A stretch of 64,000 bases of DNA. Source: Myxococcales bacterium (GTDB lineage: Bacteria; Myxococcota_A; UBA796; GCA-2862545). The stretch is from assembly GCA_019634415.1 (NCBI GenBank), contig JAHQVJ010000179.1, forward strand, positions 1-64,000, read 5' to 3'. Under the pieces are notes generated by a model that saw only the letters and a program-made list of their open reading frames with translations, was not told the DNA's origin and did no database searches. How positions within the stretch are numbered: the first letter of the stretch is position 1; the number at the start of each line of letters is the position of its first letter. Below are positions 23,988 through 32,597 of this stretch, one piece after another. The translations under genes and the position numbers were made by a program.

Positions 23988-25048
23988 CCGAGGGTGTAAT
24001 CGATCCCGAGCGCGTCGAGCCCACGTCGCAGACACTCGACGGTGGTTCCCTGGTTCCGGTAGACCCGACGCCCCGACGCCAGGTCCCTCAGCATGCCGCC
24101 TTGGTGGTGCACTCCCACCACGTTCCACGCATCGTCGAACACGGGAGATCCCGACGACCCACTCCTCGTGTCCGTGAGATATTGCAAGCGATCTGCATCC
24201 ACCGAGGTGACGAGATTGTGATGCAGTGCAATCTGCTTCGGATCTCCGTCGGGGTGCTGGATGATCGACACCCGATCTCCCTGGGTCGCCGCTGCGGTGG
24301 AGAGTGGTACCACGCGGCGATCCTCACAGGGAGTCGGCAGGGTCAGCACGGCCCAGTCGTGCGCCCGATCCCCGCGCAACGTCTGCACGTCGATGTCCAC
24401 CGACGTCGCGGCACGCTGACGCTGGGGGGCCACCCGCTCATAGTCCATGATCACGCGTACGGCGCGGGCCCGCTCTGCGTCGAACCACAGGTTGTGATGG
24501 GCCGTCACCACGGTGTCGGGGGTGACCAGGAACGCCGTGCCCGAGTACCACTCCCACTTCTCCGTAGCGGGATTCAGTAGCTCTGCATCGACCTTGAACA
24601 CCCCCCGGGCGCGCTCGACCCCCTGTGTCAGAAAATAGACGTCGAGGAAGGTGGGCCGCTCCCCCATCACCCGCTCCTGGTCGCCGACGAGCCTCAGCCG
24701 TGTCTCCTCCGGCAAGGGCTCGAGGTCGCCTGTCCGCGGTGGTGCAGCATCTCGCACGCTCGACTGGTCACCGATGTACTCGAGCCGAGCCGCAGCCACC
24801 ACGTTGCGCTGGGCCGGGAAGTGGTGCTCCAGCCGCTCGAAGAGCGCCTCGGTGTCCAACCCGTGGGCCTGCAGGTGACGGGCAGCGTCCGACGCATAGT
24901 CCAGCTGCGAGACGTTCACCGACGGCAACGAAGCCACCAGATCCGCGATCCGGGGGTAGGGTTCGTCCAGGAGATACCGACGCAGCGCTTCGTTTGTCGG
25001 AAACAGGACAATCATCAGACGGTAGAGGGGCGTGGGATTTTTCGTCAT
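23984..25048 (-). CDS. EAD1-like domain fused to trypsin-like protease
   Basis: This 354-residue protein has an N-terminal helical domain (about 1-90: LFPTNEALRRYLL, LVASLPSV, LQAHGLDTEALFERLEHHFP). It fits effector-associated domain 1 of bacterial conflict systems, an adaptor similar in role to death domains. Residues 130-354 are a trypsin-fold protease: TAHH (His185), DWAVLTL (Asp231) and SGSSGSPVFD (Ser299), so the triad looks complete. There is no signal peptide, so it is cytoplasmic. It is coupled by ATGA to the FGE gene. The start at 25048 follows a hairpin that probably ends proBA, so this pair likely has its own promoter. The EAD1 call is by pattern and needs a profile search. Confidence 0.82.
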   Translation of the reverse strand: MTKNPTPLYRLMIVLFPTNEALRRYLLDEPYPRIADLVASLPSVNVSQLDYASDAARHLQAHGLDTEALFERLEHHFPAQRNVVAAARLEYIGDQSSVRDAAPPRTGDLEPLPEETRLRLVGDQERVMGERPTFLDVYFLTQGVERARGVFKVDAELLNPATEKWEWYSGTAFLVTPDTVVTAHHNLWFDAERARAVRVIMDYERVAPQRQRAATSVDIDVQTLRGDRAHDWAVLTLPTPCEDRRVVPLSTAAATQGDRVSIIQHPDGDPKQIALHHNLVTSVDADRLQYLTDTRSGSSGSPVFDDAWNVVGVHHQGGMLRDLASGRRVYRNQGTTVECLRRGLDALGIDYTLG

Positions 25049-25131
25049 TGCAGGGAGTCTCCCCAGTGACGCTATCACACGTGCCGTTCCGGAAGGCCCG
25101 CAGCCGAAGGCGAGGGCCACCGGGAATTGTA

Positions 25132-25148
25132 GCGCGACGGAGTCGCGC
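25132..25148 (-). terminator. Hairpin behind proA
   Basis: GCGCGAC-GGA-GTCGCGC is a perfect 7-base stem with a 3-base loop. It lies 17 bases beyond the proA stop and before the trypsin gene on the same strand. A short A/T-richer stretch follows it on the minus strand. A terminator separating proBA from the protease/FGE pair is plausible. Confidence 0.5.
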
Positions 25149-25165
25149 GGGAGTCCGGCAGACGC

Positions 25166-26437
25166 CTACTCGGTGCGCCACACGAAGGCGCGCTCGCCCG
25201 CCGAGAACGGCGCCACCACGTCGCCCTGACCCTGCAAGATCCAACGCGTGGTGAGCAGCCCCTCGATGCCCACGGGTCCGCGTGCATGGATCCGCGAGGT
25301 GGAGATCCCCACCTCCGCCCCCAGCCCGAAGCGGTACCCGTCCGCGAACCGGGTGGACGCATTCACGAACACGCAGGCACTGTCCACCCCCGCCACGAAC
25401 GCATCTGCCACGGAGCGGTCCGCGGTCACCACGGCGTCGGTGTGACCCGAGCCGTGCCGGTGGATGTGGTCGATGGCGGCGTGCACGTCGCCCACGCGCT
25501 GGACGGTGCACGCCAGATCGCTGTACTCGTGGTGCAGCGCAGGCGCTGGCGGAAGACCCTCGGGACCGTCTGGGCCTGCGTGCAGCTGCACACCTGCAGC
25601 CCGCAGTGCACCGAGCAACGCGTCGGTCGCGGGATAGTCGCGGTGCACGAGCAGCGTCTCCATGGCGTTGCAGGCGGCCGGGTAGTCGGTCTTCGCGTCG
25701 AGCACGATGCGCTGCGCCATCGCCCGATCGGCGGCAGCGTCCACGAACACGTGGCACACCCCGTCGGCGTGACCGAGCACCGGGATCCTGGTGCGCTCCT
25801 GGATGCTGCGCACCAGCGCGTTGCTCCCCCGCGGAATCACCAGGTTCACCACGTCGTCGAGGGCGAGCAGATCGGACACCTCCTGGCGGGTGGCCACCAG
25901 GGTGACGAGCTCCGCGGGCAGCGGATGGATGGCCTCGCACAGCACGTCGCGCAGCACCTCGTTGGAGCGCTGCGCCTCGCGCCCTCCCTTCAACAGCAGG
26001 CCATTGCCAGCGGCCAGCGCCAGCGCCGCGATCTGGGGAAGCGCCTCGGGGCGCGCCTCGAAGATCACCAGCAGCACCCCCAGCGGGCTCGTGCGCTGCT
26101 CCAGCACGAGCCCGTCGGCGAGCACGGTGCGGCCCAGCACCCGGCCGATGGGCTCCGGCGCCCGCGCGATGCGCTCGATCCCGTCGGACAAGGCGGCGAG
26201 CTTGGCCTCGGTGAGCCCGAGCCGCGCCGCCAGGGCTGCCGACAGCTCGCCTGCGGCCACGGCGCGCTCCCCGTCCGCCACATCGGCCGCGTTGGCTGCC
26301 AAGATGCGCGCCGACGAGTTGCGCAGGGCTGCGGCCACGCGCAGCAAGGCCTCGGTTCGAGCCTCGGATCCCGCCGCCACGAGGGTACGGCTGGCCCGGC
26401 GCACGGCGCGGGCCCGCTCGGTGAGGGAGTCGCTCAT
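25166..26437 (-). CDS. proA: Gamma-glutamyl phosphate reductase
   Basis: This 423-residue protein matches ProA along its whole length. It performs the NADPH-dependent reduction of gamma-glutamyl phosphate to glutamate semialdehyde in proline synthesis. Visible family blocks are LEQRTSPLGVLLVIFEARPE, GNGLLLKGGREAQRSN, VIPRGSNALVRSIQ, VLGHADGVCHVFVD, the catalytic Cys in DYPAACNAMETLLVH, SACVFVNASTRFADG and FGLGAEVGISTSRIHARGPV. Length is close to the family norm (about 417). It overlaps proB by 4 bases and is translated second. No proC is seen in the window. Confidence 0.97.
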   Translation of the reverse strand: MSDSLTERARAVRRASRTLVAAGSEARTEALLRVAAALRNSSARILAANAADVADGERAVAAGELSAALAARLGLTEAKLAALSDGIERIARAPEPIGRVLGRTVLADGLVLEQRTSPLGVLLVIFEARPEALPQIAALALAAGNGLLLKGGREAQRSNEVLRDVLCEAIHPLPAELVTLVATRQEVSDLLALDDVVNLVIPRGSNALVRSIQERTRIPVLGHADGVCHVFVDAAADRAMAQRIVLDAKTDYPAACNAMETLLVHRDYPATDALLGALRAAGVQLHAGPDGPEGLPPAPALHHEYSDLACTVQRVGDVHAAIDHIHRHGSGHTDAVVTADRSVADAFVAGVDSACVFVNASTRFADGYRFGLGAEVGISTSRIHARGPVGIEGLLTTRWILQGQGDVVAPFSAGERAFVWRTE

Positions 26438-27522
26438 CGGTCCTCCAGGATCGCCACGTGGTCTCGATGCACCAGCGCCTTGCCACGCTCGGAGCTGCCC
26501 AAGGACCCACGCACCTCGTCACTGCTCCGCGCGCACACGCCGCGGGCGAACTCCTCGCCCTCGAACAGGATCCGCACCACGGCACCCGCATCGAAGCAAC
26601 CGCAGACGTCGAGCACGCCGGGGAGCAGCAGGCTGGCCTGACGCTCCACCATGGCCGCGCGCGCCCCCGCGTTGACGACCAGCTCACCCTGGGGCGCGGT
26701 GGCGAAGGCGAGCCAGCGGCGCCGCTGCGACAGCACGCCCTCCGGCGGGAACAAGGTCCCCACGTTCTCGCCGCCGAGGATGTCGAGCAGCCCGTCGGGG
26801 TGCATGCCGCTGGCGATCACCGCGGGCACACCGGAGCGCGCGGCGAGGCGAGCCGCCTCCACCTTCGACGACATGCCGCCGCGACCGGTGGCCGAGACCG
26901 CTCCCATGCGGATCGGCTCGCTGGCGTCGAACACCGGCAGCCGCCTCGCGTCGGGATCGGAAGGCGGGGCGGTGTACAGGCCGTCCACGTCGGAGAGCAG
27001 CACCAGCGCGTCGCAGCCCACGTTGGTGGCCACCAGGCTCGCCAGGCGGTCGTTGTCGCCGAAGACCGCGAGGTGCTCGGGGATGATGGCGTCGTTCTCG
27101 TTGAGCAGGGGCAGCGCTCCGAGCTGCAGCAAGCGCCCCAGCGTCTCGTTGAGGGTCACGTAGCGTCGACGATCGTGGAAGTCGGCCTCGGTGAGCAGCA
27201 CCTGCGCCACCGACAGCCCCACGCGCGCGAACAGCGTGTCGTACAGCGACGTCAGCGCCCCCTGCCCCGCCGCTGCGCACGCCTGCTGGTCCGCCAGCCC
27301 CTTGGGCCGGCGCCGGAAGCCCAGCCGCTCCACGCCGAGACCGATGGCGCCCGAGCTCACCAGCAGGACCTTCCGGTCGGCCCGCCGCAGCGCGGCGATG
27401 GCCTGGACCAGATGTCCCAGCCGGCCCAAGGCCAGCCCCCCGTCGGCACTCCGCACCACGCTGGTGCCCACCTTCACGACGATGCGCTGCGCCGAGCGCA
27501 GCAACGAGCGGTCCTGTGGCAT
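26434..27522 (-). CDS. proB: Glutamate 5-kinase
   Basis: This 362-residue protein is ProB with an amino-acid-kinase domain and a C-terminal PUA domain. Motifs are RIVVKVGTSVV (ATP site), VLLVSSGAIGLGVERLG, GLADQQACAAAGQGALTSLY, NENDAI, FGDNDRLASLVA, LLSDVDGLYTAPP and GRGGMSSKVEAA. The PUA part holds GELVVNAGARAAMVER and LLPGVLDVCGCFDAGAVVRI. It catalyses the ATP-dependent first step of proline synthesis and is usually feedback-inhibited by proline. Its stop overlaps proA (ATGA), so the pair is one operon. Confidence 0.97.
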   Translation of the reverse strand: MPQDRSLLRSAQRIVVKVGTSVVRSADGGLALGRLGHLVQAIAALRRADRKVLLVSSGAIGLGVERLGFRRRPKGLADQQACAAAGQGALTSLYDTLFARVGLSVAQVLLTEADFHDRRRYVTLNETLGRLLQLGALPLLNENDAIIPEHLAVFGDNDRLASLVATNVGCDALVLLSDVDGLYTAPPSDPDARRLPVFDASEPIRMGAVSATGRGGMSSKVEAARLAARSGVPAVIASGMHPDGLLDILGGENVGTLFPPEGVLSQRRRWLAFATAPQGELVVNAGARAAMVERQASLLLPGVLDVCGCFDAGAVVRILFEGEEFARGVCARSSDEVRGSLGSSERGKALVHRDHVAILEDR

Positions 27523-27570
27523 CTGCCCTGCCTAAACGACCTGCCCGCCGCGGTCTACCTGCTCGGTACC

Positions 27571-28482
27571 CTAGCGCCGAAGCACCACCCAGTCGGGACG
27601 ATCACACAGGGTGCAGGGACCTTCGAGCACCTCGTCCGCAGCGGGATCGTCCATCAGGCGCGCGCGGAACCAGGCCGTGATCGGCAGGCGAAAGTCGTTG
27701 GCGTCGCCAAGTGGCGCGAAGTGGTTCGCCCCCAGCTGCATCGCCCAGACCACGTCCGCGTTGGTGTCGTCGAACACGGGCTGCTGGTGCTCGTCGGGGT
27801 TCGCGATGTCGTCGATCTCCCCCGACAGCAGCAGCATCGGGCCCTGCTGGGTGCCGATGGAGGCCTTGTCGAAGTCGCCACCGAAGGGAATGGGCTCGAT
27901 GAAGGGCTGCAGCGGCACGGTGGTGTGCACCCGGGGATCGGCCCCCGCCATCAGCGCCCCGGCGCCGCCCTGGGAGTGGCCCATCGCCCCCACGCGCGTC
28001 GGATCGAGCCACCCCTCGTACACGTTGCCGGGCTCCTGCGCGTCGATCGCCAGGGCGTCGAGGCACTCGAGCATCTCGGCCCCGCTGCCCGCGTTGAGGG
28101 TGTCGGCAGCGGCCACCACGAACCCGTGGCTCGCGAGGTGCGACAGCAGGCCCGCATAGAGCCCCGGCCAGGTGCCGGTGCCATTGCCCCACAGCACGAT
28201 GGGGTGAGGGATCCCCGCCTCGCCCAGCACTTCCGGACGGTGGATGGTGCAGTTCACCCCCAGCGACGTCTCCACGACGGTGGCGTAGGGACCGCTCTGC
28301 ACGAAGGAGTCCACGTCGGGGAAGCGCAGCTCCGGAGCCGGAGTGGCCGTGTCGACGGCAGTGGGCGTGCCCGTTTCCTCAGAGCCGTCTGGTGGGGGCG
28401 GGGTGTCGTCGATGCCCTCGATGCCAGGCGTGCAGCCGACCCAAACCAGGGCCATGGCGGGAGCGATCCGGAGCTGGGTCAC
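27571..28482 (-). CDS. Alpha/beta-hydrolase lipoprotein (chlorophyllase/PET-hydrolase-like fold)
   Basis: This 303-residue protein starts at a GTG with GGAGGA 9 bases upstream. It has a lipobox (ALVWVGC) and a Thr/Pro/Asp spacer. The hydrolase core includes HPIVLWGNGTG (oxyanion), LASHGFVVAAADT, the nucleophile elbow MGHSQGG, and a late Asp (SGEIDDIANP) and His (GANHFAPLG). This pattern is common to dienelactone-hydrolase/chlorophyllase-like lipases of the envelope; the substrate is unknown. Cys residues near the ends may form disulfides. It is divergent from the gene at 28568 with an 85-base shared promoter region. Confidence 0.85.
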   Translation of the reverse strand: MTQLRIAPAMALVWVGCTPGIEGIDDTPPPPDGSEETGTPTAVDTATPAPELRFPDVDSFVQSGPYATVVETSLGVNCTIHRPEVLGEAGIPHPIVLWGNGTGTWPGLYAGLLSHLASHGFVVAAADTLNAGSGAEMLECLDALAIDAQEPGNVYEGWLDPTRVGAMGHSQGGAGALMAGADPRVHTTVPLQPFIEPIPFGGDFDKASIGTQQGPMLLLSGEIDDIANPDEHQQPVFDDTNADVVWAMQLGANHFAPLGDANDFRLPITAWFRARLMDDPAADEVLEGPCTLCDRPDWVVLRR

Positions 28483-28567
28483 GCGTCCTCCAGGGCCCGA
28501 TTGTACGCCACGAGGCGACGCACGGCAGACGCAGAAATGGCGGCACCCACGGGATAGGCTGGGCGCC

Positions 28568-28990
28568 ATGGACGACACCTGGGACGCCATCCAGCAGCAG
28601 CTGAACGACACGTTCCCCGTCCGGGGCGGGCTCGTGGCCGTGGAGCTCGTTCAGACCGAGATCGATCCCCGTCGCGGGCTGTGGGGCGTCGTCCGACTGG
28701 TCGTGTCCGACGCAGGCGGCACCATCCGCGACATCAAGGAGCAGCGAGTGCTGTTGGTGGAGCCCGCCGAGGCCGCGGACCCTCGAATCCTCGCGGCGAT
28801 CGAGGGCTGGGGCACGGCGCTGGCGGAGGCAGGTGCCGGCTGCCGAGACCCCTACCTCTTCCAGACGTTGATGCCCCACGATCTGTGGCTGGTGCCCAAG
28901 CTGCTGCGACTGAAGCGGCTCCGCGAGCCCGCCGACTTCGAGCACGCACTGCTCGACACCCGCTCGCGCTTCGGTCGTTTCCTCGGGTGA
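28568..28990 (+). CDS. Small cytoplasmic protein of unknown function
   Basis: This 140-residue alpha/beta protein shows RGGLVAVELVQTEIDP, GLWGVVRLVVSDAGG and LKRLREPADFEHALLDTRSR. No signal, membrane helix or known motif is visible. The coding pattern is convincing. It stands between a divergent hydrolase and the secreted unknown at 29072. It has no clear ribosome site, so the start could differ slightly. Confidence 0.65.
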   Translation: MDDTWDAIQQQLNDTFPVRGGLVAVELVQTEIDPRRGLWGVVRLVVSDAGGTIRDIKEQRVLLVEPAEAADPRILAAIEGWGTALAEAGAGCRDPYLFQTLMPHDLWLVPKLLRLKRLREPADFEHALLDTRSRFGRFLG

Positions 28991-29071
28991 GGCCTTCGCG
29001 GTGCGCGAATACGAACCCCCGTCAGCGGTGAAGAGCGCTGCGGTACCCTGCCGCCCTCGCGGGGGTGACCG

Positions 29072-29899
29072 ATGTGGTGGATGTGGACGACGATGGCGCT
29101 GGCGGAGCCTGCCTGTGACGCCCAGGTGGCCGAGCTGAAGGCCACGATGCAGCGCTCCGCCGAGCGCGAGCGACAGGGCCGCTTCACCCTGAAGGGCGTG
29201 GGCCCCCTCCTCACCGTGCCCTTCGATGCGCGCCGGGCGAGCACGGGCAGCCACGAGGGGGTGGTGCTGCGCGCGACCGAGGGCGGCTTCCACGTGGGGC
29301 TCCCCAGCACCTTCGAGCCCGTGCCCTTCGTCAGCGACGTGCCGTCGCTGGTGGCAGCGGTGTCGCGGGACCGGAACTGGTCCTTCGGCAAGAGCAACGG
29401 GATCGAGCGACTGCTGCACTACAACGTGGCCGTTCCCCCGGACGTGCCGTGGTGGCGGGTGCGACAGGCGGTCGAGGCCGCAGCCCAGCTTCAGGCCGCG
29501 AGCGTGACCTTCGTGCTCGCCCACGACGACGCCCCCCTCGAGGTGGAGCGCACCGCACTGCACAGCTCCCTCACGGCCACCAAGGACGACATGTCCGGCA
29601 TCGTCTCGCTGATCCGGAGCCACTTCGCCGCCTGTGGAGGAGTAGGCCGCGGGCTGGGCAAGCTGGCGGGCAAGTTCCCCCACAACCGTGCGACCGCTGC
29701 CGCAGAGCTGCTCCCGGCGGCGTTCACCGAGTGCGCCTGCGCCGTGCCACCGGCCGACTTCGCCGAGGTGTGGGTGGTGCTGCAGACCGACGAGCTGTGG
29801 GCCGTCGACCAAGCGCCGGCGAAGCTGCTGGAGCTGGACCTCGATCCCGATCTACCGTGGAGCAAGGCGGCGAAGAAGGTCCTACGCAGCCGACTCTAG
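29072..29899 (+). CDS. Secreted protein of unknown function
   Basis: This 275-residue protein has a short signal-like start (MWWMWTTMALAEPAC). The body has VVLRATEGGFHVGLPSTFEP, a Cys-containing middle (AACGGVGRGLG) and AFTECACAVPP. This resembles a periplasmic carrier, but I recognise no family. GGGGGTGA precedes the start. It converges with the hydrolase at 29882, and the two coding regions overlap by 18 bases at their 3' ends, so their transcripts must read into each other. Confidence 0.65.
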   Translation: MWWMWTTMALAEPACDAQVAELKATMQRSAERERQGRFTLKGVGPLLTVPFDARRASTGSHEGVVLRATEGGFHVGLPSTFEPVPFVSDVPSLVAAVSRDRNWSFGKSNGIERLLHYNVAVPPDVPWWRVRQAVEAAAQLQAASVTFVLAHDDAPLEVERTALHSSLTATKDDMSGIVSLIRSHFAACGGVGRGLGKLAGKFPHNRATAAAELLPAAFTECACAVPPADFAEVWVVLQTDELWAVDQAPAKLLELDLDPDLPWSKAAKKVLRSRL

Positions 29900-30712
29900 G
29901 AAGCTCAGGACGGCGTCGCGCGTGGCGGCGGGACTCTCGCGGTGCACGAAGTGCCCCCCCGGCAGCACCACCACGTCGTAGGGTCCGGCGAACTTGCGGC
30001 GAGCATGTTCGTAGTCGTCGGGCGTGACCCCCGGATCGTCTGCCCCCGCGACGGCCAGCGTGGGCACGCTGATCTTCGGTCGGAATCCACGCACCAGTCG
30101 GCCCGGCGCCCCCCCGCGATAGTAGCCGATGGCCGCGTGCAGGCTCTGGGGGTGATCGAAGCTCGCCTTGACGGGCGCCGTCTCCTCGGGGCCGAAGGCC
30201 CAAGTGGGCGACCAGCGGTGCACCAGGCGGTCGACGCCACCGCGCCGCATCCAGCGCGCAGCCCAGGGCATGCGCAGCCCGATGAAGTGACGCCCCGCCC
30301 ACAGCAGCCGCAGCGAGGGCCGGATCGTCGCCGGATGGGGCATGCCGATGGCCACCAGCGCCTGCACCCGATCTGGCGCGACGCCGGCCGCTGCACAGAC
30401 CGCCGCGGCGCCCCAGTCGTGCCCCACGAGCACGGCGATCCGATCGTGACCGAGGACCGAGGCCAGCGCGAGCAGATCGTCCGCCAGATCGTCGACGCTG
30501 GCATCGCGCTCGGGCGCCTCGGTGGGGTGGTAGCCCCGCATGAAGGGCGCCACCACGCGATGACCTGCCTCCGCGAGGGAGCGCCCCAGCTCGTCGAAGC
30601 CGTGGGGCGTGTCGGGAAAGCCATGAGCGAGCAAGGCCAGCGGCCCCTCCCCCATCTCCCGCACCGTGAACGACAGCTCGTTTGCGCGCACCTGGCGCGT
30701 GGTCCAGTCCAT
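29882..30712 (-). CDS. Alpha/beta hydrolase, epoxide-hydrolase-like
   Basis: This 276-residue cytoplasmic protein has LALLAHGFPDTPHGFDEL (HGFP oxyanion motif), VVAPFMRGYHPT, the nucleophile Asp in VGHDWGAAAV, a cap region, PTLAVAGADDPG and the late His in LPGGHFVHRE. The HGxP and GxDWG motifs fit epoxide hydrolases or haloalkane dehalogenases. It is divergent from a TetR gene with a palindrome in the gap, so TetR control is likely. Confidence 0.88.
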   Translation of the reverse strand: MDWTTRQVRANELSFTVREMGEGPLALLAHGFPDTPHGFDELGRSLAEAGHRVVAPFMRGYHPTEAPERDASVDDLADDLLALASVLGHDRIAVLVGHDWGAAAVCAAAGVAPDRVQALVAIGMPHPATIRPSLRLLWAGRHFIGLRMPWAARWMRRGGVDRLVHRWSPTWAFGPEETAPVKASFDHPQSLHAAIGYYRGGAPGRLVRGFRPKISVPTLAVAGADDPGVTPDDYEHARRKFAGPYDVVVLPGGHFVHRESPAATRDAVLSFLESAA

Positions 30713-30745
30713 TCGAACCCTCCGCTGCCCAGAGAATGACAGTTC

Positions 30746-30761
30746 TTGAACGATCGATCAA
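30746..30761. promoter_or_regulatory. Near-palindromic TetR-type operator
   Basis: TTGAACGATCGATCAA is a 16-base near-palindrome with one mismatched pair, in the 92-base gap between the divergent hydrolase and TetR genes. Palindromes around GATCG are common TetR-family targets. Binding is inferred from position. Confidence 0.5.
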
Positions 30762-30804
30762 TAACTAGCTCGCCGGCGCTGGCATACTGCGGTCAGGAGG
30801 GCCG

Positions 30805-31359
30805 GTGGCGCGACCACCAGCGTTCGATCGCGCCGAGGTGGTGGATCGGGCGATGCGGGTGTTCTGGACCCAGGGGGTGCGCGGCACGTCCATGCGCACC
30901 CTCGTGCAGGCCACGGGCCTGAAGCCGGGGAGTCTGTACGCCGCCTTCGGGAGCAAGGACGGCCTGTTCCGCGAGGCGCTGGCCGCCTACTCGGCGCAGG
31001 TGCGCACGGCCGCGAGCGGCGCCGATCCCACCACGCTGATCGAGATCTGGTTCGCCGCCCACATCGAGCGGAGCGTACCGCACGGCGAGCCAGGCCGTGG
31101 CTGCCTGCTGCTGGCCTCGGCGAGCGAGCTGTCGGCGCTGGAGGCCGAGAGCGTAGCGGCGGTGAAGGGCGAGCTGGAGGCGCTGGAGCGCACCTTCGCC
31201 GCCTGCGTGGCGCGCATGGGTACGACGAAGGGGCCCGAGCCCGTGGCGGTGGCACGCCTGCTGGTGGCGGCACTGGCGGGGATCAGCACGCTGGCCCGCG
31301 CGGGCGCCGATCGTCAGGTCCTCGAGGACGTGGCGCGGGCAGCCCTGACGCTGCTGTGA
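30805..31359 (+). CDS. TetR-family transcriptional regulator
   Basis: This 184-residue protein starts at a GTG behind CAGGAGG. The N-terminal helix-turn-helix reads RAMRVFWTQGVRGTSMRTLV then ATGLKPGSLYAAFGSKDGLF, typical of TetR repressors. The C-terminal half is the ligand/dimer domain with a GRGCLLLASASEL stretch, which matches the AcuR/YxaF-like branch. It is divergent from the epoxide-hydrolase-like gene, its likely target. Confidence 0.93.
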   Translation: MARPPAFDRAEVVDRAMRVFWTQGVRGTSMRTLVQATGLKPGSLYAAFGSKDGLFREALAAYSAQVRTAASGADPTTLIEIWFAAHIERSVPHGEPGRGCLLLASASELSALEAESVAAVKGELEALERTFAACVARMGTTKGPEPVAVARLLVAALAGISTLARAGADRQVLEDVARAALTLL

Positions 31360-31369
31360 GGTGGCTGCG

Positions 31370-32458
31370 TCAGTCGCCCAGCGCCCAGATCCGGGCCATC
31401 AGGTACAGCGACAGCGGCGAGATCTGGGGGGCGAGCCCCAGGTGCACCACCTCGTGCTGGGGGCGGAACTTCTCCTTGAAGGCGGCCAGCCGCCGCAGCC
31501 CGAACCACCGGTCTCCGAGCGACGTTCCCCAGGCCCAGCGGAAGGCAGCACCGAGGGTCCCCTTCACGGACTGCGCGGCGTCGCCGGCGAGGGGACACGG
31601 CCCGAGGCTCATCCAGCCCACCCCCTCGTCGCGCAGGGTGCGCAGCACGCTCACCAGCAAGCCCTCCATGCTGCCTGGCCTCGCTGCAGGGTCTCGACAC
31701 ATGACGTCGAGACACCTCCGATCGGGCGAGCCCCCGGGGAGCACGGTGCAGAACGCCTGCACGACGCCGTCGCGGTGGGCCACGAAGGTCCGCCGCCCGT
31801 AGGACTCGCCCAGCTCGAGGCCACCCGACAGCCAGCGGATGCGCCACGGCACGCGACGAGCCGCCAGGAAGGCAGACCAGCTACGCACCAGCGGCTCCTG
31901 CCACCGGCTGGGATCCACCACCTCCCGTACCGACACCTGGTGCCGCTCGGCACGGTTGACCATCTGTCGCAGGTCGGCGAACCGCTTGCCTCCGAGCGTG
32001 AGGCCAGCGAGGTCCACCCACGCCTCGGTGCCGACGGCCACCGTGGCGAAGCCCGCCTGCTCTGCGGCAGACAGGTCCGGCTCCCGCACCGGGTACACCG
32101 CCTGGCGAGACACCCCCAGCGCCTCGAGCTCGTCGCGTACCTGCTGGAAGGCACGCCGCCGGTCAGCGCCGTGAACCCCGCCCACGATCAGGCCGGTCCG
32201 CCCTTGTGCGATCACACTCGCCCAGTACCGAGCGTCGCCCACGGTGCCCAGACCCGCCTGCAGCGCCAGCCACCCCTCGGGGGGCGTCGGGCCAGCGAGG
32301 AGTCGCTGGTGGAGGACCGGGGCGGGCACCTGTGGCAGCCGCGGGCTGGGGCCGTCCCACAGCCGCGCGGGCAAGGCGAGCAGCCGCCGAACGGGCTCGC
32401 TGCGCGGTCGCGGATCGGGTGCCGACAGGGGATGGGCCAAGGCGGGCGAGACCGTCAA
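31370..32458 (-). CDS. Phosphatidylglycerol lysyltransferase C-terminal-domain protein (DUF2156)
   Basis: This protein of about 362 residues resembles the catalytic part of MprF/LPG synthases: GLIVGGVHGADRRRAFQQV, ADLRQMVNRAERHQVSVREV, SWSAFLAARRVPWRIRWLSG, VVQAFCTVLPGG and GVGWMSLGPCPLAGD. The usual N-terminal membrane flippase domain is absent. Family members transfer aminoacyl groups from tRNA to phosphatidylglycerol, but stand-alone relatives may have other acceptors. A TTG at 32458 sits 4 bases behind GGAGG. An upstream GTG at 32524 gives a less protein-like start. It is divergent from the lipase gene at 32598. Confidence 0.82.
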   Translation of the reverse strand: MTVSPALAHPLSAPDPRPRSEPVRRLLALPARLWDGPSPRLPQVPAPVLHQRLLAGPTPPEGWLALQAGLGTVGDARYWASVIAQGRTGLIVGGVHGADRRRAFQQVRDELEALGVSRQAVYPVREPDLSAAEQAGFATVAVGTEAWVDLAGLTLGGKRFADLRQMVNRAERHQVSVREVVDPSRWQEPLVRSWSAFLAARRVPWRIRWLSGGLELGESYGRRTFVAHRDGVVQAFCTVLPGGSPDRRCLDVMCRDPAARPGSMEGLLVSVLRTLRDEGVGWMSLGPCPLAGDAAQSVKGTLGAAFRWAWGTSLGDRWFGLRRLAAFKEKFRPQHEVVHLGLAPQISPLSLYLMARIWALGD

Positions 32459-32597
32459 CGAACCTCCTGCAGCTTCCCCTGTGCACGACTCCCTCTCGGT
32501 CCAGCGCCCCAGGGAGTTGTTCACGCTTCTTCACGTGGCGCGCCCACCCCGTCCACGCCTCACGTCGCTGCACGGCCGTGTGGTAGGGAGACGGTCC

